Of a stretch of DNA of 64,000 bases, positions 8,476-17,545 are shown one piece after another. The first letter of the stretch is position 1, and the number at the start of each line of letters is the position of its first letter. Source of the DNA: Dyadobacter sp. CY347 (GTDB lineage Bacteria; Bacteroidota; Bacteroidia; Cytophagales; Spirosomataceae); contig NZ_JAKFFT010000002.1 of NCBI RefSeq assembly GCF_021502655.1, positions 1,240,001-1,304,000 of the forward strand, read 5' to 3'. The notes under the pieces were generated by a model. It saw only the letters and a program-made list of their open reading frames with translations, was not told the origin of the DNA and searched no databases. Made by a program: the position numbers and the translations under genes.

Positions 8476-11400
8476 ATGAGGGCAATGTGGCGAATGGTAA
8501 TGCAACGGTTTTCAGCTTGGTTAGTGGCAATTTTGCTGCTGACGCTTCACGCTAATGCTGCTTTTGCACAACAAATTACCCTTGCCGAAGCTTTGAGCCA
8601 GGTTGCTGTAACCTATCAGGTTACATTCAATTATGACACCGACCTTTTAGCCGGAAAGTCAGTCGATTCGTTTGATCTCAATGCGATCGGAAATCCGGAT
8701 AAAGCCATAGCCAAGCTTTTAAAACCTTATCAGATCAAATTTCGCAGGAGCGGTAAGACGTACATTCTATATCTTGAAAAAGGGAAAAATCGATCTCTTT
8801 TCAGTGAAATAAGTGTCAGCGATTCTGCTTCAAAAACCATTCAGAACAATGTAAAATGGCATTTAACGGGAACCATTTTATCCCAAAACGGCGAGCCGAT
8901 TCCCGGAGCGTCGGTTATGCTCCAAAACACTTCCTATGGTATAAATGCGGCTGCTAATGGCAAATTTGAGCTAGCAGTTCCGGCGATTCAAGGCACTCTT
9001 TCCGTTTCTTCGGTGGGTTTTGATACGCAGGAAATTGGTTTTTCAGGCGAAGCGAACCTTGTCATCAGATTAGTTGAAGACACCAAGTTGCTCAATGAAA
9101 TGATCGTAACCGGTTATTCCAATGAGAGCAGGCGGGATTTTACGGGCGCCGTTTCGACGGTAAAACCGCAGGATCTCATGACTGTTCCGTCTGCCAATGT
9201 GGAGCAGCAATTGCAGGGACGCGTAGCGGGATTAACCGTCATTACAAACGGTCAGCCGGGCACTTCCAGCCAGATCCGCATTCGGGGTTTTGGCTCTTTT
9301 GGTGGGAATCAGCCACTCTACATTGTCGATGGCGTGCCTACACAAAGCATTTCGTTCATTAATCCTGGTGACATTGAATCCACTTCTATTTTAAAAGATG
9401 CAGCCTCGGCATCCATTTACGGAGCCAGGGCCGCAGCGGGCGTAATTGTGATCGCTACAAAAAAAGGACAGCGAAAAGCGCAGCGCATGCAGCTCAGCTA
9501 CGACGGGTTGTTTGGGGTAACCATGCCGGGGAAAGGACTGGCGGTGCTCAGTCCGCAGGAACAGGCCGACTGGACCTGGCAAGCCAGGAAAAATGATATT
9601 TTCCAAACCGGCGGGACCATTGGTCCAAACAGCTTTGCGGGCATTGCCAATGGCCAGTATGGCTCCGGCGAAAAGCCGGTTTTGCCTGATTATCTGTTGG
9701 TAGGAAATCGTACGGGCTTGCCAGCTTCCGACGTGGATCTGGATTTGGAACGAAGCAGATACAACACCGACCCGGCATTAGGACCTTATTATTTAGCAAT
9801 CCCGGCCAATCATCAGGGCACAGACTGGTTCAAAGCCATCAGCAGAAATGCCGCATTGATGCGCCATACACTTGGACTTTCGGGTGGCAATGCATTCAGC
9901 CGATATTACGTGGGCATGAGTTATCAAAAACAGGACGGCACGATCATCAATAATAACTTTGACCGCTATACGTTTCGCGTCAATACAGAATATGATCTGA
10001 CGAGGCGTTTAAGGTTTGGTGAAAATTTGCAGCTTGCTTACGTGTCTGCAACGGGCCAGCAGGGGAGTATGGGCGGGTTTTTAGGAAACAATATGAATAA
10101 TAATCCGAGCGTGTCTGCGGATGAGAACGACATCCTCGCTGCTTACCGGATGGCGCCCATCATTCCGGTTTACGATGCATTCGGCGGTTATGCAGGTACA
10201 GCTGCACCAGGGTTCAGTAATCCGCGCAACCCGGTGGCGAGCAGACAAGCTGCGGCCAACAATTTTAACCACACGATATTTGCATTTGGCAATGTTTACC
10301 TGGAATATGACATTATGCCTTTGCTGACATTCAAAAGTAGCATTGGCGGGACTTATTTTAACAATTACAACGGCACATTAACACGCGCAACTTACGAGAA
10401 TTCCGAAAATATCGCGAACACCACCTACACGGAAGGCTCCGGATTCGGCCTGGCATGGACTTTCACGAACACTTTGCAATTCAAAAAAACCTGGCAACGG
10501 CACGAATTGAGCGCGCTCGCGGGAATGGAAGCATTGAACACAGGCGCAGGCAGGAATATCAATGGCTCTGGGATTAACCCATTTTCCACTGATCCCGAAT
10601 ACATTACATTAAGCACAACCATTCCAGGTTCCACGCGGCAGATCGGAAGCGGGCGGTCGTTGGGGAATAACTTTTACTCACTTTTCGGGCAGGGCAGATA
10701 CATTTTTAAGGAGCGATATATCCTTGCAGCGGTTATCCGAAGGGACGGCTCGTCGCAATTCGGGCCGGAAAATCGTTTTGGTGTGTTTCCTGCATTCTCA
10801 GCGGCGTGGCTGATCTCTTCTGAACGTTTCATGCAATCAGTTCGGTGGGTTTCGGAATTGAAATTCAGGGTGGGATATGGGCGGATGGGCAATTCGAATT
10901 TTTTGAGTTCAACCAATCAATACAGTCTTTTTGTATCCAATGCGGCCAACGGATATGATCTTGGAGCCAGCAACAATTCCATCTCTGCGGGATATTATAA
11001 CAGTCAGATCGGCAATCCGAAAGCCAAGTGGGAAACGAGCATCACGTACAATGCGGGCCTGGACGGCTCTTTTTTTAATAACAAACTGGAAACTGCTATT
11101 GATATTTGGCGAAAGGAAACGACAGATCTGCTTTACCAGCTTCCTATTCCCGGAGTGGTGGGCACCAGGGCGAACGCACCATTTGTGAATGTGGCGGGCA
11201 TGCGCAATCAGGGCATTGATCTGCTGCTGACCAATCGGGGAAGTCTGGCTGGGGATTTTCGGTACGAGATATCCGCGTCGGGCAGTTTTCTTTCTAATAA
11301 AATAACACGCATTGCGCCGCTGGTGCCCTATTTTACGGGCGGCGGCACGCGGCTGGGCACGCCCGTTGTTCGCAATGAGCCGGGGCATGCATTATCGTCT

Positions 11401-12063
11401 TTTTACGGTTACCGGGTGACGGGTTTGTTTCAAAATGCAGAAGAAGTGGCCCATGCAGCCGCCCAGCCCGGTGCAGCGCCAGGCCGGTTCCGGTTTGAAG
11501 ACGTCAATGGTGACGGCAGGATCAATGACAGTGACCGCGCTTATCTGGGCAATCCGATTCCGAAATTCACGGGAAGCATTGCGCTGACGCTCCGCTTCAA
11601 GGGCTTTGATCTGAATGCAAATTTGTACGCATCGCTGGGCAGCGAGATTTTCAATAACCAGCGCTGGTTCAGTGATTTTTATCCCTCCTTTACTGGCGCG
11701 GCCGTCAGCACACGTGTCCGTGATTCCTGGCTGCCTACCAGCACAAACACCAATGTTCCAATATTTGAAAGCGCAGCCAATTTCAGCACCAATACCCAGG
11801 CCAATTCTTACTACATCGAAAACGGATCCTATGCGCGCATGCAGTATGTGAGCCTGGGCTACACCATTCCCGAACAACTGACAAAAAAGGCACATTTGGA
11901 TAAAGTAAGGCTCGTTTTTCTTACCTCCAATCTTTTTACGATCACCTCATACAGCGGTCTTGATCCGGCAGTAGGAGGGAATTCGGATGCTGTTTTTGGC
12001 ATTGACGTCGGGAATTATCCGGTGAGTAAGGGTTACAGTCTTGGGCTGTCTGTTAACTTTTAG
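8476..12063 (+). CDS. SusC/RagA-type TonB-dependent receptor with STN signalling domain
   Basis: 1195 residues. After a signal peptide (LVAILLLTLHANAAFAQ) come an STN domain (about 35-105, ITLAEALSQVAVTYQVTFNYD), a carboxypeptidase-like domain (about 135-215, LSQNGEPIPGASVMLQNT), the plug (VTGYSNESRRDFTGAVSTV, GRVAGLTV, RIRGFGSFGGNQPLYIVDG) and a long 22-strand-type barrel ending in GYSLGLSVNF. It should import an oligosaccharide or other large ligand across the outer membrane and signal to FecR through the STN domain. A SusD partner is expected immediately downstream, but the sequence after its stop contains only gene fragments, so the partner appears to have been lost. Confidence 0.96.
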   Translation: MRAMWRMVMQRFSAWLVAILLLTLHANAAFAQQITLAEALSQVAVTYQVTFNYDTDLLAGKSVDSFDLNAIGNPDKAIAKLLKPYQIKFRRSGKTYILYLEKGKNRSLFSEISVSDSASKTIQNNVKWHLTGTILSQNGEPIPGASVMLQNTSYGINAAANGKFELAVPAIQGTLSVSSVGFDTQEIGFSGEANLVIRLVEDTKLLNEMIVTGYSNESRRDFTGAVSTVKPQDLMTVPSANVEQQLQGRVAGLTVITNGQPGTSSQIRIRGFGSFGGNQPLYIVDGVPTQSISFINPGDIESTSILKDAASASIYGARAAAGVIVIATKKGQRKAQRMQLSYDGLFGVTMPGKGLAVLSPQEQADWTWQARKNDIFQTGGTIGPNSFAGIANGQYGSGEKPVLPDYLLVGNRTGLPASDVDLDLERSRYNTDPALGPYYLAIPANHQGTDWFKAISRNAALMRHTLGLSGGNAFSRYYVGMSYQKQDGTIINNNFDRYTFRVNTEYDLTRRLRFGENLQLAYVSATGQQGSMGGFLGNNMNNNPSVSADENDILAAYRMAPIIPVYDAFGGYAGTAAPGFSNPRNPVASRQAAANNFNHTIFAFGNVYLEYDIMPLLTFKSSIGGTYFNNYNGTLTRATYENSENIANTTYTEGSGFGLAWTFTNTLQFKKTWQRHELSALAGMEALNTGAGRNINGSGINPFSTDPEYITLSTTIPGSTRQIGSGRSLGNNFYSLFGQGRYIFKERYILAAVIRRDGSSQFGPENRFGVFPAFSAAWLISSERFMQSVRWVSELKFRVGYGRMGNSNFLSSTNQYSLFVSNAANGYDLGASNNSISAGYYNSQIGNPKAKWETSITYNAGLDGSFFNNKLETAIDIWRKETTDLLYQLPIPGVVGTRANAPFVNVAGMRNQGIDLLLTNRGSLAGDFRYEISASGSFLSNKITRIAPLVPYFTGGGTRLGTPVVRNEPGHALSSFYGYRVTGLFQNAEEVAHAAAQPGAAPGRFRFEDVNGDGRINDSDRAYLGNPIPKFTGSIALTLRFKGFDLNANLYASLGSEIFNNQRWFSDFYPSFTGAAVSTRVRDSWLPTSTNTNVPIFESAANFSTNTQANSYYIENGSYARMQYVSLGYTIPEQLTKKAHLDKVRLVFLTSNLFTITSYSGLDPAVGGNSDAVFGIDVGNYPVSKGYSLGLSVNF

Positions 12064-12189
12064 GTTATGCTGGATCCCAGTCGCGAGGATAACACAAACG
12101 TTAAACACCTGGAAGCATTCAAATCCGAGCAGGAAATTCCAGTTTGGAAAGTTTGCGCGTTGCTGCCGAAGCCTTTGGGGTCGGTTGGT

Positions 12190-12376
12190 GGCTGCAATAA
12201 GTGCCGACGCTCCTGATTACATTTCGGTCATTGTAAATCTGGCTAATGGTGCCCCGCTTTCCATTAATTTCCAGGGTGGCGATCGGGCAGATGGTGATGC
12301 GTTTGTCTGGGAGATAGAAGGGTCAAAGGGGAAAATTGTCCTAAGAGCCCAAACTCGGCACAAGCTCAACTTGTAA
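12190..12376 (+). pseudogene. Gfo/Idh/MocA oxidoreductase fragment
   Basis: The frame ending at 12376 encodes SADAPDYISVIVNLANG, then GAPLSINFQGG and FVWEIEGSKGKIVL, which resembles the C-terminal sheet of Gfo/Idh/MocA sugar oxidoreductases (pattern ADxPDxIxVxGxLxxG, WEIxGxxGxL). No Rossmann fold or complete gene is present upstream; the earlier part of this open frame (12041-12190) overlaps the receptor end and resembles nothing. This is read as a relic left by the rearrangement that also removed SusD. Recognition rests on remembered family patterns. Confidence 0.55.
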
Positions 12377-12593
12377 TCAAAAGTCGGTTTGTTGTGTTTA
12401 ATAGTTGGGTAAATAATTAAGCATTGAGAAGCGTATATGTTAAAGACGTGCAAAGTTGGAATTCACCTTCATACGCACAGCTGCACGTCCGAGCACGCGA
12501 TGCGATCTAAATACAGATCAGCGGTTTATACTTTTAATGACGATGAGGTCATCCCCGCAAAACAGGCTATTGAAATGTTGCAAAAAGAGTTTG
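12370..12593 (+). pseudogene. third relic copy (copy C) of msrA-like gene
   Basis: The stretch follows the upstream region and coding sequence of the intact msrA-like gene at 37779-38294: both share AATCAAAAGTCGGTTTGTTG, then TATATGTTAAAGAC, then the TACGCACAGCTGCAC block. Relative to the intact gene, 168 bases corresponding to 37802-37969 are missing (56 codons, in frame), and the 3' end stops near 12593. The deletion junction differs from that of the copy at 16497-16854, so the two relics lost their middles independently. Confidence 0.85.
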
Positions 12594-12601
12594 CGCAGTC
12601 A

Positions 12602-12656
12602 AGCTAATGTTCAGATTGAAGCTAATGTTCAGATTGAAGCGACTGTGCAGATTGAG
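12602..12656. repeat. 18-bp minisatellite, three units
   Basis: GCTAATGTTCAGATTGAA occurs twice in tandem from about 12603, followed by a degenerate third unit (GCGACTGTGCAGATTGAG). In one frame it reads ANVQIE-ANVQIE-ATVQIE. It lies at the abrupt end of the copy C msrA relic, so it may mark a recombination scar or be the remains of a repetitive protein. No complete gene surrounds it. Confidence 0.8.
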
Positions 12657-12704
12657 GAAAATTCGGGTGTCGAGTTGATTTGGTGTTAGTGGGGAGTGGT
12701 GCAA

Positions 12705-13427
12705 TCAGTTTACAGAATGTCTGTCCTTAAACCCCTTAATCCGCTCCCGACAAATCCGCTCCGTCAAATCCCTCAACAAGCTCACCCGACTCCCCAAATA
12801 CTCCAACTCCTCCTTTTCAATCTTGTAATTCCTGTTATACCTCGCATCGATATATGCCTTTTTAAGCAGAACAAACATTCGCTTCTCATCCTCTGTGGAC
12901 ATTGGAAAAACTATCCCAAACTCCGCATATTGTTTAATGACCTGATTGCCTAGAATCTCAATGTCGTGAATTCTCGGTTTGTAGTCAGTAAACACCAGGA
13001 GAATAGCTGCATAGTATCTTTCCGTAGCTTGGTGAAGTTCAAATGCTGCTTTCCGGTAATAATCAGCATCTTGCACACCTTTTGAATTGAAGAATTCATA
13101 CCCTTCCAGAAAATGCGTCGCAGACTTAAACCAATGCTCAAATTCCTCCGTGGATTTTTCTACCCGTTGCGCCGAATTTAGATCTTTTGGCTCAGATAAG
13201 GTGAATTTACCGGAATCAAAAAGCATGATTCCTTCTTTCAGGATATCGACAAAAAAGTAATAATTTCGCTCGATCTTGTCGTTCACGAAACCGATGCTGT
13301 GGTAAATGATGCTCGTCCTCGTGATTTCGTCGTTGGCCATCAGTTCCTCGTCCAACTCACGCGATTTCTTGACTTGTTTGGCAGAATTTTTGTCTTTGGT
13401 AAGATACAAAATTTCAAAAACCCAATG
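12705..13427 (-). pseudogene. nucleotidyltransferase-HEPN fusion, 5'-truncated
   Basis: The frame is open from a stop at 13428-13430 down to 12705. It begins in the middle of a MNT-type nucleotidyltransferase domain (FEILYLTKDKNSA resembles the strand carrying the last catalytic Asp), with the GSxxRG motif and first metal ligands missing. The C-terminal HEPN domain looks complete (AAFELHQATERYYAAILLV and an arginine-rich end). The only initiation codon near the 5' end is TTG at 13409. Full-length relatives are about 300 residues; MNT-HEPN proteins often behave as toxin-antitoxin modules in which the nucleotidyltransferase silences a HEPN RNase. Here the regulatory half is broken, so either the locus is dead or a free HEPN domain is made. 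Confidence 0.75.
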
Positions 13428-13535
13428 TCATTTGCATTGCGCTGAGTGCCACACCGACTACACATTCGACAGCTCTGGCTACACTTCGGGCATTTCTATT
13501 CCGGAATTTTGTATCGTAACAATCAAGCATACGAT

Positions 13536-14276
13536 ATGATAAATGGAATCGAAAATAAAGTGGTCGCCATCACTGGCGCGAGCAGTGGAATCGGTGAAGC
13601 CACGGCGGAGCTGCTGGCGGCAAAAGGAGCGAAGGTGGTGCTGGGTGCTCGCAGGTCAGACCTTTTAGCAACCTTAACAGAACGCATCCGGAAAGCAGGC
13701 GGCCAGGCGGTTTTTCTGCAAATGGATATTACTAAGCGGGCAGAAGTCGACTCATTGATACAATTGGCTTTGGATGAATTTGGAAGGCTGGATGTGATCA
13801 TTAATAATGCGGGTATCAGCCAGTTGCAATTAATGGAGGATGTTGATGTGGAAGGGTGGGAGCAGATGATCGACGTGAACCTGAAAGGAACGCTTTATGG
13901 CATTGCCGCCGCGTTGCCCGTTTTCAAATCGCAGGGTTCCGGACATATTATCAATATCATTTCTACGGCTGGCATCAATATTGTGCCTACGATGGGTGTT
14001 TATGCGGGTACCAAAAACGCAGTACGTACGATCAGTGAAGTTTTGCGACAGGAGTCAAAAGGCCGCTGGCGTGTGACAGGGATTTCCCCCGGGTTTGTGG
14101 ATACGCCCTTTGCCGGTAACATCAAGAATGAAGCCATTCGGAATGTTCTGACGGAGCGAGCAAGCGAAATCGCCATTCCTGCAACGGCCATCGCAGAAGC
14201 GGTTGTCTACGCAATCGCCCAGCCGGATCAGGTCGATATCGGTGACATTATAATTCGCCCTGCGATTCAGGATTGA
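13536..14276 (+). CDS. SDR family NAD(P)-dependent oxidoreductase
   Basis: 246 residues, classical short-chain dehydrogenase. The start at ATG 13536 is chosen because it places the TGASSGIG cofactor motif at residues 13-20; the open frame extends upstream to 13446 without family similarity. Other motifs are NNAG in VIINNAGIS, the catalytic Ser region IISTAG, and YAGTK (Tyr156, Lys160). It reduces or oxidizes a small carbonyl or alcohol substrate that cannot be named from sequence. An AraC regulator follows 37 bases downstream on the same strand, an arrangement echoed by the AraC-SDR pair at 35.9-37.7 kb. Confidence 0.93.
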   Translation: MINGIENKVVAITGASSGIGEATAELLAAKGAKVVLGARRSDLLATLTERIRKAGGQAVFLQMDITKRAEVDSLIQLALDEFGRLDVIINNAGISQLQLMEDVDVEGWEQMIDVNLKGTLYGIAAALPVFKSQGSGHIINIISTAGINIVPTMGVYAGTKNAVRTISEVLRQESKGRWRVTGISPGFVDTPFAGNIKNEAIRNVLTERASEIAIPATAIAEAVVYAIAQPDQVDIGDIIIRPAIQD

Positions 14277-14313
14277 ATGAATCAATTTTAAACTAGTATT
14301 TCAAAAAGCAGAT

Positions 14314-15234
14314 ATGCACGTGCAACCAGTGATTTTTGAAAATATTGCAGCGCTAATGCAGCGGGTCGGCTTGCCGTCACCGCTGCACCCGCTGATCACA
14401 TTGGTCAATTATGACGAATACAAACCTGGTCTGGCTGATGCGGGAAGTCAGTATTTGCTGCATTTTTATAAAATAGCATTCAAGTTGCGGTTCAATGGCA
14501 AGGCGAAATACGGGCCTGGTTCTTATGATTTTCGTGACGGTGGGCTGGCTTTCGTAGGGCCCAATCAGATCGTCGAGCTATCCAATGATTTGGAAGAGCA
14601 CGAAGGCTATGCACTGTATTTTCATCCCGATCTCTTTTACAAAAATCCGCTTGCGGCACGCATGCACAGATACGGTTTTTTCTCTTACTCAGTGTCAGAA
14701 GCATTGTTTCTTTCTGAAAAAGAGAAGCGTGTCATTAAGTCTGTTTTTGAATCGATAGCAACGGAGCTGGAAACACAAACAGATCATTTCAGCCTGGATG
14801 TGCTGGTTTCGCAGATCGAGCTGCTGCTGCATCATTGCAATCGGTTTTACAACCGCCAATTTCTGACACGCAATGTGGTCCATCACGATCTGATCGATCA
14901 TATGAATTCGTTTTTGAATGAGCGCTTTGAGAAGAAAGAGGCGCTGGTCAGCGGCTTGCCGACAACGCAGGAGATAGCAGCGCACTTAAAAGTTTCCCAG
15001 CGATACTTGTCCGATATGCTCAAATCCCTTACCGGTCAGACTACCCAGCAACATATTCACTCGAAGATGGTTGAGAAAGCCAAAGAATTGTTTGGGAATG
15101 ATTCGCTTACCACAGCAGATGTGGCTTATGCACTGGGCTTCGAGCATCCGCAATCATTCAATAAATTGTTCAAACAAAAAACCGGCATGTCACCCGCTGC
15201 TTTCCGCAAGTTGCTTACCCCAATTAGCAACTGA
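14314..15234 (+). CDS. AraC family transcriptional regulator
   Basis: 306 residues. The N-terminal half is a cupin-like sensor (FRDGGLAFVGPNQIVELS, YALYFHPDLFY), and the C-terminal ~100 residues contain two helix-turn-helix motifs (TQEIAAHLKVSQRYLSDMLK and TTADVAYALGFEHPQSFNKL, followed by FKQKTGMSPAAFR). It is probably a ligand-responsive activator of the adjacent SDR gene. It is homologous over its whole length to the regulator at 35928-36839 but clearly diverged, so it is not part of the recent duplication. Confidence 0.94.
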   Translation: MHVQPVIFENIAALMQRVGLPSPLHPLITLVNYDEYKPGLADAGSQYLLHFYKIAFKLRFNGKAKYGPGSYDFRDGGLAFVGPNQIVELSNDLEEHEGYALYFHPDLFYKNPLAARMHRYGFFSYSVSEALFLSEKEKRVIKSVFESIATELETQTDHFSLDVLVSQIELLLHHCNRFYNRQFLTRNVVHHDLIDHMNSFLNERFEKKEALVSGLPTTQEIAAHLKVSQRYLSDMLKSLTGQTTQQHIHSKMVEKAKELFGNDSLTTADVAYALGFEHPQSFNKLFKQKTGMSPAAFRKLLTPISN

Positions 15235-15383
15235 TTCTTCAACCTAACTATGCTGGAAATTATAAAGTGCTGAGCGTTTCGACCAATGGCCCGATTACTG
15301 AGTATTAATCATTGTCAACCACCGGGCTGCGGCGTTCCAGGAATACAACGTTGCGCCAGATTACGATTGTTTAGCAGCGGTGT

Positions 15384-15909
15384 TTACCGTGTCTTCGTTT
15401 TGAAAAGCTTGCTAAACGATTGCGGATAATCAAAAACTAATTCATAGGCAATTTCACTAACAGATAGATGCGTTGTCGATAATCGCTCTTTAGCAAGTTC
15501 GATCAGCTTTTCGTGGATCAAATGTTGGGTAGTGCTCCCGGTGAGCTGTTTCAGGCAATCGCTCAGATACTTGGAAGACAAATGTAATTCCTCGGCCAGA
15601 AATTGTGCCGTGGGTAAACCATTGTTGAGGTGATCGGAATCAAAGTAATTGTTCAAGATTCTCTCAACAGGACATTACTCCCTCATCAAAATCGAAAATA
15701 CTATGGCCGTATTGTATTTTGCAAGGGCATTCCGTTTTCAAAGTAACCTGGTAAAAGTCCGTAATAAGCCTTGTCCGCTGTTCAATTTTTATCTCAGGGA
15801 AATCCTCAAACCTCGTCAGGCTCACCAGCGGATGCCTGGGCTTCAGCAGCTGCAAGAGTTCGTGCAGCTGGCTGATCGACTGAATGTGAACCGTTGTTGT
15901 CGTTTCCAT
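15384..15909 (-). pseudogene. AraC regulator relic (copy A)
   Basis: Both ends of the regulator intact at 35928-36839 are present: the N-terminal part from ATG 15909 (TTTVHIQSISQLHELLQLLK) and the C-terminal helix-turn-helix part (LAEELHLSSKYLSDCLKQLT). About 353 bases between them, matching 36246-36598, are deleted at 15668/15669. This changes the frame, so the halves are in different frames. The C-terminal half also ends early because a CAA codon of copy B is TAA here. Confidence 0.92.
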
Positions 15910-15921
15910 CGTACAAGTTAG

Positions 15922-16396
15922 CTAAATCAAACCTGATTTTTTCCGATAGGAATTGGCCATAAATCGGGCGATCATCGCATTCGGCAATAAGGTAATCAAC
16001 CGTGCGCCGATCCGGTTTCTGCTTCCGGATACCTGGAAATGTTTTTTTGTCTACCAGGGATGCATTATTAAGTTGTATCAAATCCAATTCAGATTGCAAA
16101 TTCAACACTGCAAACTCACCGCCAGAACCGATCCCTGCATTGTTGACAAGCATATCAACTTCCCAGTTTTGTTTTTGGGTTTCTTGAAAAATTTGAAATG
16201 GAGCATCCTGTTTAGTCAGGTCCGCCGCAATGTAAGTTGCCTGCACTCCATATGTTTCCTGTAAATGTTTACTAAGCTTGGAGAGTTTTTCTGCGTTTCG
16301 TGCCACAAGAATCAGATTATGCTTTTTTTTAGCCAGCTTTATTGCCAGAGCTTCACCGATTCCACCCGAAGCTCCTGTTATTAATGTGTATTCCAT
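15922..16396 (-). pseudogene. SDR oxidoreductase relic (copy A)
   Basis: This is the counterpart of the intact SDR at 36853-37659. The N-terminal Rossmann part from ATG 16396 (TLITGASGGIGEALAIKLAK, NNAGIGSGG) and the extreme C-terminus are kept, but 332 bases matching 36984-37315 are missing at about 16053. The deletion removes the catalytic Tyr-x-x-x-Lys segment and shifts the frame, so no active enzyme can be made. Confidence 0.92.
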
Positions 16397-16445
16397 TTTT
16401 TCTATGCATTAAATGATAATACAAAGGACGCTTGCTGCCGCTCAA

Positions 16446-16854
16446 CCACTTGTAATCAAAAGTCGGTTTGTTGTATTCAATAGTCGAGTAAATAATCAGG
16501 CATCTGGGAAATTTTATTAAAATCCACCTTTACACGCACAGCTGCACTTCCGACCATGCGATGCGATCTAAACACAGATCAGCGGTTTATACTTTTAATG
16601 ACGATCAGGTAATCCGAGCAAAGCAGGCTATTGAGATATTGCAAAAGGAGTTTGAAGATCCATTCATTACAAAAGTGATTCCGTTCAAGACCTTCAAGTT
16701 GAACGATCAGCAATATCTGGATTACTACTATAAAAACCCCGAGAAGCCGTTTTGCAAAACATTCATTGACCCGAAATTGAAGATTTTATTGAAGCAGTTT
16801 TCAAGTCACGTGGATGAGGAGAAGTTGAAATCTTCGGAGCGGCAAAGGTTTTAG
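16446..16854 (+). pseudogene. msrA-like relic (copy A)
   Basis: The upstream region and the 3' part of the msrA-like gene at 37779-38294 are present, but 186 bases matching 37767-37952 are gone (junction at about 16502). The lost part includes the start codon and the catalytic GGSCHWC segment. The remaining open frame from ATG 16561 gives 97 residues, ending in SSHVDEEKLKSSERQRF because the stop seen in copy B has changed. Confidence 0.92.
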
Positions 16855-16860
16855 ATTCCA

Positions 16861-17142
16861 TTATGATAATCGTTTGACAACGTCCATGATCTTTTGTTCC
16901 TGCCTGCTTTCATTCGGTTGCGACAGAATCGTAGTGATTATCTCGTGCTGCTCATCGTCTGGCAGCGCTGGTGCCAGGTTGATATCTTTGAATTCGTAGC
17001 CGTCGATTGTACCCGATACTTTCATTTTGCCCCAGCTTCCCCGAATGTCTTTCGTTCCGGGTATTCCCAGATGATACGTCCAGGCACCCTTTCCGGGCTG
17101 ATGTCTGAGAATCAACTTTTCACTTTTTAGTAATGTTTTCAT
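16861..17142 (-). pseudogene. DUF1905/YdeI-like gene with in-frame 174-bp deletion (copy A)
   Basis: 93 residues against 151 in copy B (38310-38765). The 174 missing bases match 38419-38592 and are a multiple of three, so start, stop and frame survive. The product would join the first strands of the DUF1905 barrel (GKGAWTYHLGIPGTKDI) to the last helices (DDEQHEIITTILSQPNESRQ). It is the only copy A gene that could still make a continuous shortened protein. Whether it is functional is unknown. Confidence 0.85.
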
Positions 17143-17164
17143 CTTTTAGGTTTGCCAGACATTT

Positions 17165-17270
17165 TTGAAATTTATGGATTAGCCGAGTCCTTTCTTCCAA
17201 TCGGACACCCAATCTCCCAAATGTGCCCAAACGGATCTTTGAGCTTCCCATTTTTCGAGATGTGATTGTC
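17165..17270 (-). pseudogene. VOC/glyoxalase-type C-terminal fragment (copy A)
   Basis: The minus strand reads HISKNGKLKDPFGHIWEIG, the typical last beta-strand of VOC (PhnB/glyoxalase-like) proteins with the DPFGHxW signature. No upstream VOC sequence exists. The same fragment with the same upstream junction is present in copy B at 38769-38890, so the truncation predates the duplication. Confidence 0.65.
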
Positions 17271-17320
17271 TGATTAAGTAGCCGTTAAGACGCGAAGAAT
17301 CATTCCTGGGATACTCATGA

Positions 17321-17357
17321 TGGTATCATACACACTGGTCAAATCTTTCACATTCAT
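17321..17357 (-). pseudogene. relic of the 91-residue hypothetical gene (copy A)
   Basis: Only the first ~12 codons (MNVKDLTSVYDT and onward) and flanking sequence of the gene at 38924-39199 remain. The 222 bases matching 38921-39142 are absent, with the junction at about 17320. Confidence 0.8.
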
Positions 17358-17528
17358 CATGTCTTTTTAAATTAGAATTGGAACTCTACAAAGCTACCAA
17401 TTACCCTTGAAACGATCCTAAGGAAAATTTACCTAGGATAGGTGTCTGATTTCCAAGCTCCTTACTTTCGCTGTCATGAAACAAAACATTAAGCCAAATG
17501 AGAGAAAGAGCGTGGGGAAATGATGGTC

Positions 17529-17545
17529 AGGTTGTATCACAACCT
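17529..17545. other. oriT-like hairpin (copy A)
   Basis: Inverted repeat AGGTTGT-ATC-ACAACCT followed by AAGGATCTGGCCGC. The matching element in copy B (40318-40334) has AGTTTGTG-T-CACAAACT. The third base pair differs in both arms (T:A in B, G:C in A), so base-pairing is kept by a double change. In copy B it lies just upstream of the relaxosome and relaxase genes. Downstream in A there is a GC-rich expansion (GGCCGCGCCGCGGAGGCCGCC) not present in B. Confidence 0.6.

Noticed and set aside
11392..11895. 167-codon open frame on the minus strand
   Set aside because: It is antisense to the conserved barrel of the SusC receptor.
12041..12190. N-terminal part of the 111-codon frame as a real gene start
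   Set aside because: It overlaps the end of the SusC gene in another frame and shows no family similarity; only the last ~60 codons look coding.
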